From NCBI GenBank assembly GCA_964569085.1, contig CAZMTA010000005.1:62001-126000 (forward strand): a stretch of 64,000 nt of DNA, written 5' to 3'. A program made the translations under genes and the position numbers. Under the pieces are notes generated by a model that was given only the letters and a program-made list of their open reading frames with translations, ran no database searches and was not told where the DNA came from. This document shows, in pieces, positions 17,963-24,693 of this stretch. This DNA comes from JAJCZZ01 sp964569085. Lineage in GTDB: Bacteria; Gemmatimonadota; Gemmatimonadetes; Longimicrobiales; Gaopeijiaceae. The stretch's first letter is position 1. Every line of letters starts with the position of its first letter.

Positions 17963-18358
17963 CTACGGCGCGCCGTTGGCCTCGAGGGCGTGGCGCTGGA
18001 CCTCGTCGGCGTTGAGGGGGGTGAGGGCGTCGGTGTCCTCTTCCCCGGTGCGGATCCGGATCACCCGCTCGATGGGCTGGACGAAGATCTTGCCGTCCCC
18101 GACCTCCCCGGTGCGGGCGGCGCCCATCATGGCCTGGATGGTGCGCTCCACGAAGGGCTCCGAGACGACGGTGGCGATGCGCACCTTCTCCCTGAACTCC
18201 ATGACCACGGTGGAGGCGCGGTAGGACTCCACGATCTCCCGCTCGCCGCCGTGGCCGCTGACGCGGCTCACGGTGATCCCGGTGACGCCGGCCTTGAAGA
18301 GGGCCTTCTTCACGTCGCCGAGCTTCTCGGGCCGGATGATGCAGGTGATGAGCTTCAT
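17963..18358 (-). CDS. PII nitrogen regulatory protein, lacking the T-loop Tyr51
   Basis: A 131-residue PII protein, second gene of an amt-PII pair. The PII core is clear: MKLITCIIRPEKL at the start, GDGKIFV and RVIRIRTGEED towards the end. In the T-loop, Tyr46 is kept (SYRAST), but position 51, the uridylylated Tyr in proteobacterial GlnB/GlnK, is Val. Uridylylation at the usual site is therefore impossible, and control must come from ATP/ADP/2-oxoglutarate binding or another modification. A C-terminal tail of about 18 residues extends past the usual 112. AGGAG lies six bases before the ATG. It should dock on the ammonium channel encoded just upstream. Confidence 0.93.
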   Translation of the reverse strand: MKLITCIIRPEKLGDVKKALFKAGVTGITVSRVSGHGGEREIVESYRASTVVMEFREKVRIATVVSEPFVERTIQAMMGAARTGEVGDGKIFVQPIERVIRIRTGEEDTDALTPLNADEVQRHALEANGAP

Positions 18359-18383
18359 GTCGGTCTCCTGTGCGGGCGGGGGG

Positions 18384-19802
18384 CTACGACGCCGTCCCGG
18401 CGGCGGGCGAGGGCAGGGGGTCGACCGCGACGGGCGAGGGCAGGATGACCGGCGCGCTGATGCGCGTCGACTCGGCCCCCTCCAGGGCGTCCATCTCCGA
18501 GAAGTAGGGGTAGGCCAGGTAGCCGTGCTCGTGCACGTCGAGCCCCGACACCTCCTCCTCCGGGGACACCCGGATGCCCACCGTGGCCCGCAGCGCCGTG
18601 AAGGTCCCGGCGGCGAAGAGGAAGGCGAAGACGGCCACGGCCCCCACGCCCAGGGCCTGCACGCCGAGCTGGCCGAGCCCGGCCTGGGCGCCGAAGAGGC
18701 CGACGGCCAGCGTCCCCCAGACGCCGCACACCAGGTGCACGGAGATGGCGCCCACCGGGTCGTCGATCTTCAGCCGGTCCAGGGCGATGACCGAGCCCAC
18801 CACGATCCCTCCGGCCACGAAGCCCACCATCGCCGACTCGAGGACCGACATCTGGTCCGCGCCCGCGGTGATTCCGACGAGCCCGCCCAGGATCCCGTTC
18901 AGGACCATGGAGAGGTCCGGGAGGCGGGTCACCATGAGGTCCGCCACCAGCGCCCCGATGGCCCCGGCGGAGGCCGCGATGGAGGTGGTCACCAGGACCA
19001 TGGAGACGGTGGCGGGATCCGCGGAGAGGACCGAGCCGCCGTTGAAGCCGAACCACCCGAGCCAGAGGAGGAAGACGCCGATGACCGCCAGGGGCATGCT
19101 GTGGCCGAAGAAGGGCCGGGAGGCGCCGTCGACGTACTTGCCGAGGCGGGGGCCCAGCACGAGCACGCCGGCCAGGGCGCCGGCCCCGCCCACGGCGTGG
19201 ACGAGCGTCGATCCGGCGAAGTCGTAGAACCCCATCTGGGAGAGCCAGCCTCCGCCCCAGTGCCAGCTCCCGGCCACGGGGTAGGCCAGGGCCACGAAGA
19301 TCGCCGAGAACGCCAGGAAGGGCCCGAGCTTGACGCGCTCGGCCACCGCTCCGGAGACGATGGTGGCCGCCGTGGCCGCGAACATCCCCTGGAAGAGGAA
19401 GTCGGTCCAGTAGGTGTAGCCCGGGTTGTAGGCGGAGGTGAGGTCGGCCGCCGACGAGGGCCCCACGCCGAAGCCCGCGAACCCGAGGAACGCCCCGGCC
19501 AGCCAGGAATCGCCGGGGTACATGAGGTTGAACCCGACGAAGGCGTACGTCAGGAGCCCGATGGCCGGGATGACCGTGTTCTTGAAGAGCACGTTCACCG
19601 CGTTCTTGGCCCGGGTGAGCCCCGTCTCCAGCGCCGCGAAGCCCAGGTGCATGATGAAGACCAGGGCCGTGGCCACCATCATCCAGAGGTTGTTCACCGT
19701 GAACATCTCGGGGCTGACCGCGGGGGCCTCCTGACCCAGGGCGGGCAGGGGAAGTAGGAGGAGGAGCGCCAGGAGCGGCGCGGCGATTCTCGGGATCCGC
19801 AT
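18384..19802 (-). CDS. amt: Ammonium transporter (Amt family)
   Basis: A 472-residue membrane protein with an N-terminal signal (ending near ALGQ) and eleven predicted helices. The pore histidines of the Amt twin-His motif are present, in DFAGSTLVHAVGG and ISVHLVCGVWG. The C-terminal tail carries the conserved cytoplasmic segment (VSGLDVHEHGYLAY) that responds to PII. GGGAGG lies upstream of the chosen ATG; a longer frame exists but would precede the signal sequence. The PII gene follows after 25 bases, so the two form one operon. A 9-bp inverted repeat lies about 70-100 bases upstream of this start. Confidence 0.95.
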   Translation of the reverse strand: MRIPRIAAPLLALLLLLPLPALGQEAPAVSPEMFTVNNLWMMVATALVFIMHLGFAALETGLTRAKNAVNVLFKNTVIPAIGLLTYAFVGFNLMYPGDSWLAGAFLGFAGFGVGPSSAADLTSAYNPGYTYWTDFLFQGMFAATAATIVSGAVAERVKLGPFLAFSAIFVALAYPVAGSWHWGGGWLSQMGFYDFAGSTLVHAVGGAGALAGVLVLGPRLGKYVDGASRPFFGHSMPLAVIGVFLLWLGWFGFNGGSVLSADPATVSMVLVTTSIAASAGAIGALVADLMVTRLPDLSMVLNGILGGLVGITAGADQMSVLESAMVGFVAGGIVVGSVIALDRLKIDDPVGAISVHLVCGVWGTLAVGLFGAQAGLGQLGVQALGVGAVAVFAFLFAAGTFTALRATVGIRVSPEEEVSGLDVHEHGYLAYPYFSEMDALEGAESTRISAPVILPSPVAVDPLPSPAAGTAS

Positions 19803-19872
19803 CGGGACCTCCCGGCAGGGAACGGAGGAGTCGGCTGGGGCAGCGACGATGATACCCAGCCTGCCGGAAGGC

Positions 19873-19901
19873 TGCATAACTAACACAAAATCAGTTATGC
19901 A
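19873..19901. promoter_or_regulatory. Inverted repeat upstream of the amt-PII operon
   Basis: Perfect 9-base arms TGCATAACT and AGTTATGCA are separated by 11 bases, so the half-site centres are 20 bases apart, about two helical turns. The element is AT-rich in a stretch that is otherwise above 70% GC and lies 71-99 bases before the amt start. This geometry fits a dimeric regulator site overlapping or next to the amt promoter. The bound protein is unknown; nitrogen control is a guess from position. Confidence 0.55.
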
Positions 19902-20007
19902 AATTCACTCGAGGGGCCCCGTGGGACGGGGTTGGCGCTCCGTGGACGCCCCGCCTTCCCGTCGCCGATCCGAGTCGTGGCACGCTTCTGGCGCGCGCGG
20001 CTGCCCC

Positions 20008-21342
20008 TCAGATGGGGTCGAAGGTGTCGGTCTCGAAGCGGGCCCGGAACTCGGGCACGGTGGCGATCAGGATCTCGAGGATGTCCGCCCGGGTGGCGGC
20101 GTCCAGGTGCTCGTAGGTGTCGCTGTCGTCCTCGCCGCTCAGGACCTCGTGGATCCGACGCCAGAACGTCTGCTTGACCGGGTCCGGGAGGGTGCGGAAG
20201 GCGTCGGAGTGGACGAGGAAGCTCATGGGCCAGCGGAAGAGCCGGGTGCGGAGATCCAGCGCGCGGAGGGTCCGTCCCTGCTCGTCGAAGGGGCCCATGG
20301 CCTGGAAGTCCTCGGCGAAGGAGGACGTGCCTTCCACGGGGCCGCTCAGCGGCGCCTCGTCCACCAGGAGCATCCCCTCGACCAGGCGCTCGGTGACGGT
20401 CTCGATGCGCACCCGGGTGATGGGGAGGTAGCCGCCCGACGGCGGCTCGTCCCCGGTGGTGCGGAGGACCGCGTCCTGATCCCGGAGCGCGGCGGCGGTC
20501 TGGCGCTGGGCCACCGCCATGAGGTTGTGGACGTGGGCCTGATGGGCCAGGACCATGAGGGCCACGATGTCGCTGTGCGGAGTGAGGTAGGCGTCGGTGT
20601 AGAAGTGCTCGTCCAGCGCGGTGAGGTTGGAGCCCCGGGAGAGGTCCAGCTCCCGCACCCGCTCCTTGGCGTCGTCGATCTCGTGGAGGAGGCCGCGGGA
20701 CCGCTGGTTGCCGGCGTGGGCGTCGCCGCTGGTCCCGGTGACGTACCACCCGCCCCACCGCTCGGACATGGGGGTCCGGTCCGTGGTGGCGTCCTGGTGG
20801 ATCTCGGTGACCGGGTAGCCGGAGCGGTCGGCCAGGACGGAGAGGACCATGAAGCCCGGCACGTCGTTGGTGATGGACGAGGCGTGGCACATGTGGCAGG
20901 TCGTGCTCTCCCGCTCGAAGACCGGGTCGGACGACGGGTCCTGGGGCAGGGTGTAGAAGACCGCCCCGTCGTCCGGGTCCACCGACGCGATCTCCAGGAT
21001 CGGGCTCTCCTGCACCCATCCCACGTAGACGTCGTCGTTGAAGTAGAGCGCCCGGGGAGCCCACGGCGCGATGCGGTCGGTCTGGAGGCTGGTGCGGGAG
21101 AAGACCAGGCCCTGGGAGGAGACGGGGATCTCCAGCGCCTCCAGGAGCGCGGGCAGGTAGCCCCACGCCGTGTCGTGGGCCAGGGTGATCCGGCCCTCGT
21201 CCAGCGCGACCTGGAGTCGGGCCACCGGGTCGAGCTGGAGGGAGTCGGGGACGGGCGGCAGATCCTGGGCGTGGACGGATCCGGCGAGCCCCGAGAGGAG
21301 GGCCACGGCCACGAGGGCGGAGACGGATGTGGGTTTAAACAT
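20008..21342 (-). CDS. Secreted protein with one c-type heme motif, unknown function
   Basis: A 444-residue exported protein (signal ending near SVHAQ, residue 25). One heme-c site, CHMCH, lies at about residue 149 in a segment like those of cytochrome-c-containing oxidases (STTCHMCHASS). The rest is helical and rich in conserved-looking Trp and His, without a family I can name. The ATG at 21342 gives a proper signal peptide but lacks a Shine-Dalgarno sequence; a TACCTT lies seven bases before it, so translation may be leaderless. Two ATGs ten and twelve codons upstream (21372 and 21378, MAMREPISYLFV) are alternatives with a weak AGGGG. It is divergent from the GMC oxidoreductase gene. Confidence 0.75.
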   Translation of the reverse strand: MFKPTSVSALVAVALLSGLAGSVHAQDLPPVPDSLQLDPVARLQVALDEGRITLAHDTAWGYLPALLEALEIPVSSQGLVFSRTSLQTDRIAPWAPRALYFNDDVYVGWVQESPILEIASVDPDDGAVFYTLPQDPSSDPVFERESTTCHMCHASSITNDVPGFMVLSVLADRSGYPVTEIHQDATTDRTPMSERWGGWYVTGTSGDAHAGNQRSRGLLHEIDDAKERVRELDLSRGSNLTALDEHFYTDAYLTPHSDIVALMVLAHQAHVHNLMAVAQRQTAAALRDQDAVLRTTGDEPPSGGYLPITRVRIETVTERLVEGMLLVDEAPLSGPVEGTSSFAEDFQAMGPFDEQGRTLRALDLRTRLFRWPMSFLVHSDAFRTLPDPVKQTFWRRIHEVLSGEDDSDTYEHLDAATRADILEILIATVPEFRARFETDTFDPI

Positions 21343-21547
21343 GACAAAAAGGTAGGATATTGGTTCGCGCATCGCCATCGCCCCTGAAGACACGCCGGCG
21401 CGCCGCTTCGTTGGGACGTCGCCGCCCGCCGGGTCCGGGCCCCGCCCGCCGTCTCCGCCGCGTCCCGCCGGCGCCGCGGGCGCGCCCGCCCTCCCGGCCC
21501 GGCGGGCGTCGGTTCCGCGGCGGCTGCGCGGGCCGGGCGCGCCGGCT

Positions 21548-23251
21548 ATGATGGCCGCGACCCCCCGGCCTTCCCCCACCCCCGTCGCCGTGCCCGCCTC
21601 CCCGTCTCATCCCGACTGCGACGTCCTGGTGGTGGGCTCCGGCTTCGGAGGGTCCGTGTCCGCCCTCCGACTGGCGGAGAAGGGGTACTCGGTGGTCGTC
21701 CTCGAGCAGGGGCGACGGTGGCGCACCCGGGACTTCACGGGGTCCAACTGGGACCTGCGGCGCTACCTGTGGGCGCCGGCGCTGGGCCTCCACGGGATCC
21801 AGGTCCTGAGCTTCCTCCGCCACGCCCTGGTCCTCCACGGCCGGGGCGTCGGGGGCGGGTCGCTGGTCTACGCCAACACCCTCGCCCGGCCCCGTCCCGA
21901 GGCGCTCCGGGGACCGGGGTGGGGCGGGGAGGACTGGAACGAGCGCCTCGAGCCCCACTTCGCCGAGGCCCGCCGGATGCTGGGGGCCACCCGGTGTCCC
22001 GGGGTGGGGCGGACCGACCGGCTCCTCCGGGAGGTGGGCCGGGATCTCTCCGGCGAGGACACCTTCCGCGTCCACGACGTGGGGGTCTTCTTCGGGGAGG
22101 CGGGGCGGGAGGTGGACGATCCGTACTTCGACGGCGCGGGCCCGAGCCGCACGGGGTGCACCCGGTGCGGCGGGTGCATGGTGGGCTGCCCCGTGGGCGC
22201 CAAGAACACGCTGGACAAGAACTACCTCTGGCTCGCCGAGCGCCGGGGCGCCCGCGTCGTCCCGGAGACGGAGGCGCTGGAGATCCGGGAGGTGGAGGGC
22301 GGCTACGCGGTGGAGACCCGCCGGTCGGTGGGCCTTCGCCGACCGCGCCGCACGTGGCGGGCCCGGCGGGTGGTGGTGAGCGGGGGCGTGATGGGCACCC
22401 TGAAGCTCCTCCACCGCTCCCGGAACGCCGGCGGGCTGCCCCGGCTCTCGTCCCGGCTCGGCGCGTGGGTGCGGACCAACTCCGAGGCGATCCTGGCGGC
22501 CGACACCCCCCCGGGCGGGGCCCGCCTCGACGACCACGTGGCCATCACGTCGGGGCTCCAGGTGGACGAGCGGACCCACCTGGAGATGGTGCGCTTCAAC
22601 CAGGGGTCCGACGCCCTGCTCTGGCTCACCGCTCCGCTGCGCCGGCGCGGCGCCCGCCGGCGGTCCGGGGTCGTGGAGCTGCTGACCACCTTCGTCCGCC
22701 ATCCCCTGCGCTTCCTCCGGGGGCTCTGGCCCTTCCGCCGGGCGCAGCGCACGGGGATCGTGCTGGCCATGCAGGACACGGAGGGCCACCTGACCCTCCG
22801 GCTCCGGCGGGCCTGGTGGGCGCTGGGGCGGCGCGTCCTCGCCTCCACCCTTCCTCCCGGGGAGCCGCCTCCGGTGCCCCACATCCCCGTGGCGGAGGAG
22901 GCCACCCGCCGTCTGGCCGAGTCGCTGGGTGGCGACGCCTGGACCGCTTGGCCGGACACCCTCCTGGGGGCGCCGATCACGGCCCATATCCTGGGCGGGT
23001 GTCGCATGGGGCGGAGCCGGGAGGACGGGGTGGTGGATTTCCGCGGAGAGGCGCACGGCCACCCCGGCCTCTACGTGGTCGACGGCTCGATGGTCCCGGC
23101 CAACCTGGGGGTGAATCCCGCCCTCACCATCACCGCCCTGGCCGAGCACGTCATGTCCGGCATTCCCCTTGCAACCGGAGAGGGCGACACCGGGGAGCGC
23201 CGGGCGGGACCGGCCCCCCTCCACTCCCCTTCGCCACGGACCCGGCCATGA
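21548..23251 (+). CDS. GMC-family oxidoreductase with ferredoxin-like cysteine cluster
   Basis: A 567-residue flavoprotein. The FAD-binding dinucleotide fold is at residues 24-53 (VLVVGSGFGGSVSA, ending in a Glu), GGGSLVYAN is the GMC substrate-domain motif, and the C-terminus has VDGSMVPANLGVNPALT with the His-Asn-type active-site region before it. Residues about 204-214 read CTRCGGCMVGC, the CxxCxxCxxxC spacing of a 4Fe-4S ferredoxin; this occurs in the cholesterol-oxidase-like branch of the family. Substrates there are sterols or other alcohols. The stop overlaps the start of a diacylglycerol-kinase-like gene (ATGA), which suggests a shared role in lipid metabolism. Confidence 0.88.
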   Translation: MMAATPRPSPTPVAVPASPSHPDCDVLVVGSGFGGSVSALRLAEKGYSVVVLEQGRRWRTRDFTGSNWDLRRYLWAPALGLHGIQVLSFLRHALVLHGRGVGGGSLVYANTLARPRPEALRGPGWGGEDWNERLEPHFAEARRMLGATRCPGVGRTDRLLREVGRDLSGEDTFRVHDVGVFFGEAGREVDDPYFDGAGPSRTGCTRCGGCMVGCPVGAKNTLDKNYLWLAERRGARVVPETEALEIREVEGGYAVETRRSVGLRRPRRTWRARRVVVSGGVMGTLKLLHRSRNAGGLPRLSSRLGAWVRTNSEAILAADTPPGGARLDDHVAITSGLQVDERTHLEMVRFNQGSDALLWLTAPLRRRGARRRSGVVELLTTFVRHPLRFLRGLWPFRRAQRTGIVLAMQDTEGHLTLRLRRAWWALGRRVLASTLPPGEPPPVPHIPVAEEATRRLAESLGGDAWTAWPDTLLGAPITAHILGGCRMGRSREDGVVDFRGEAHGHPGLYVVDGSMVPANLGVNPALTITALAEHVMSGIPLATGEGDTGERRAGPAPLHSPSPRTRP

Positions 23252-24186
23252 CGCCCCGAACCCTCCTGATCCTGAACCCCAAGGCCGGTGGGGGCTCCGA
23301 GGACGACCTCATCGAGGAGTGGAAGGAGCGCCGACCGGACGTGGAGCTCCGCCGCACCCGGAAGGTCGGCGACGGCGAGCGCTGGGCGCGGGAGGCCGCC
23401 GCGGACGGGTGGCGCCTCGTGGTGGCGGCCGGCGGGGACGGGACGGTCCACGAGGTGGCCTGCGGCCTCCTGGAGGGGGCCGGGGGCCCCCGGGATCCAG
23501 GGGCGGGGAACGGGAGCGGAGGGACGGGGCGCGCGACGGGCCTCGGGATCCTCCCCCTGGGCACCGGGAACGACCTGATCCGCAGCCTGTCCATCCCCGA
23601 CGACCTGGGGGAGGCGCTGGAGCTCCTCGACCGGGGCCAGCTCCGGGACCTGGACGTGGTGCGGGTGGAGAGGGACGGCAGGGAGGAGAGCTACTTCTTC
23701 AACGCGCTCACCGGCGGCTTCTCCGGGGAGATCCACGACGCCCTCGACCAGGACGTGAAGCAGCGGTGGGGGCCCCTCTCCTACCTGCGCTCGGGCCTGG
23801 AGACCTGGGGCGAGCGCCGGACGTACCACTTCGACGTCGAGGTGGACGGCGAGACCGGGCACCACGAGGCGCTGAACCTCGTGGTGGCGAACGGCGGCTA
23901 CGCGGGGCACGGCCTCCCGGTGGCACCGGGCGCCGACCCCTTCGACGGCACCCTGGAGGTCCTGCTCATCCGGGACGCGCCCACCCTGGAGCTTTCGGGG
24001 CTGGCCGCGCGCATGCTCACCGGGGACGCGCCGGAGCACGACGCGCTCGTCCGGCTCCAGGGCCGGAGCTGCCGGGTCCGGAGCCGCCAGCCCTTCCCCG
24101 TGAGCATCGACGGGGAGCCGACGGAGGCCCAGGAGCTGTCCTTCGAGGTCGCCCCCGGCGCGCTGCCCGTCCTCGTCGGCTCTTGA
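23248..24186 (+). CDS. Diacylglycerol/sphingosine kinase-like lipid kinase
   Basis: A 312-residue protein of the DAGK catalytic-domain superfamily. It opens with LILNPKAGGG, has the nucleotide-binding AAGGDGTVHEVA near residue 75 and the GLGILPLGTGNDLIRS segment. A Gly-rich insert (about residues 85-105, with PGAGNGSGGTG) separates these two motifs and is unusual. The C-terminal domain has the expected NGGYAGHGLPVAPGADPFDG block. Such enzymes phosphorylate diacylglycerol, sphingoid bases or related lipids. Its ATG overlaps the GMC oxidoreductase TGA, so the pair is co-translated. Confidence 0.9.
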   Translation: MTPRTLLILNPKAGGGSEDDLIEEWKERRPDVELRRTRKVGDGERWAREAAADGWRLVVAAGGDGTVHEVACGLLEGAGGPRDPGAGNGSGGTGRATGLGILPLGTGNDLIRSLSIPDDLGEALELLDRGQLRDLDVVRVERDGREESYFFNALTGGFSGEIHDALDQDVKQRWGPLSYLRSGLETWGERRTYHFDVEVDGETGHHEALNLVVANGGYAGHGLPVAPGADPFDGTLEVLLIRDAPTLELSGLAARMLTGDAPEHDALVRLQGRSCRVRSRQPFPVSIDGEPTEAQELSFEVAPGALPVLVGS

Positions 24187-24312
24187 CCCGCGGGGCACCC
24201 GACCCCACCCGTTTGGAACGGCTCTTGCAATCCGAGCCGGGCGGCCCCCCCGGCCGCGGCCGGGTTGCCGACGCACCCATACGGAAACCGCGACTCCAAC
24301 CAGGAGCACGTC

Positions 24313-24693
24313 ATGAACCGCTTCACCGCCATGCTGGCCCTCGCCGCCACCTTCGCCGTGGCCCCCGGGCTGCAGGCTCAGGAAGTCCAGCAGGACCCCG
24401 TCCGCCAGGAGGTCCACTCCCTGGCCGCCCAGGGCGACGACGCCCAGGCCGACCGCGCCGTCATCGCCGACTTCCTCCGTCGTGCCGACGTGGAGCGGGT
24501 GGCCGCCGAGCGTGGGATCGACCTCGAGCAGCTCCAGGCCGGCGTCCAGACCATGACCGCCGGGCAGGCGGCCGCCGTGGCCGACCGGGTGCAGGACTCG
24601 CAGCAGGACCTGGCCGGCGGAGACACCTGGGTGATCTCCACGACGACCATCATCATCGCTCTGCTCATCATCATCATCATCATCGTCGCTTGA
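24313..24693 (+). CDS. PA2779-family small exported protein with C-terminal membrane helix
   Basis: A 126-residue protein with AGGAG seven bases before the ATG, a signal peptide (cleavage near LQAQ), an alpha-helical middle (DFLRRADVERVAAERGIDLE, typical of the PA2779 family) and a very hydrophobic C-terminus built almost only of Ile (ALLIIIIIIVA). In Pseudomonas and others this family is paired with a C39-like peptidase of the PA2778 type, and the same pair occurs here: the next gene starts at a TTG overlapping this stop. It is probably a substrate, partner or anchor of that peptidase; no function has been shown that I know of. Confidence 0.75.
   Translation: MNRFTAMLALAATFAVAPGLQAQEVQQDPVRQEVHSLAAQGDDAQADRAVIADFLRRADVERVAAERGIDLEQLQAGVQTMTAGQAAAVADRVQDSQQDLAGGDTWVISTTTIIIALLIIIIIIVA
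24667..24684 (+). repeat. (ATC)6 microsatellite coding six isoleucines
   Basis: Six perfect ATC triplets lie in frame near the 3' end of the PA2779-like gene, a few bases before the overlapping start of the next gene. Another ATC triplet run lies just upstream (24649-24657). Slippage would add or remove Ile in the membrane helix without shifting frame. Confidence 0.8.

Noticed and set aside
19802..19925. A sigma-54 promoter for amt
   Set aside because: The TTGCAT in the inverted repeat resembles a -12 element, but the GG of the -24 element is missing at the required spacing.
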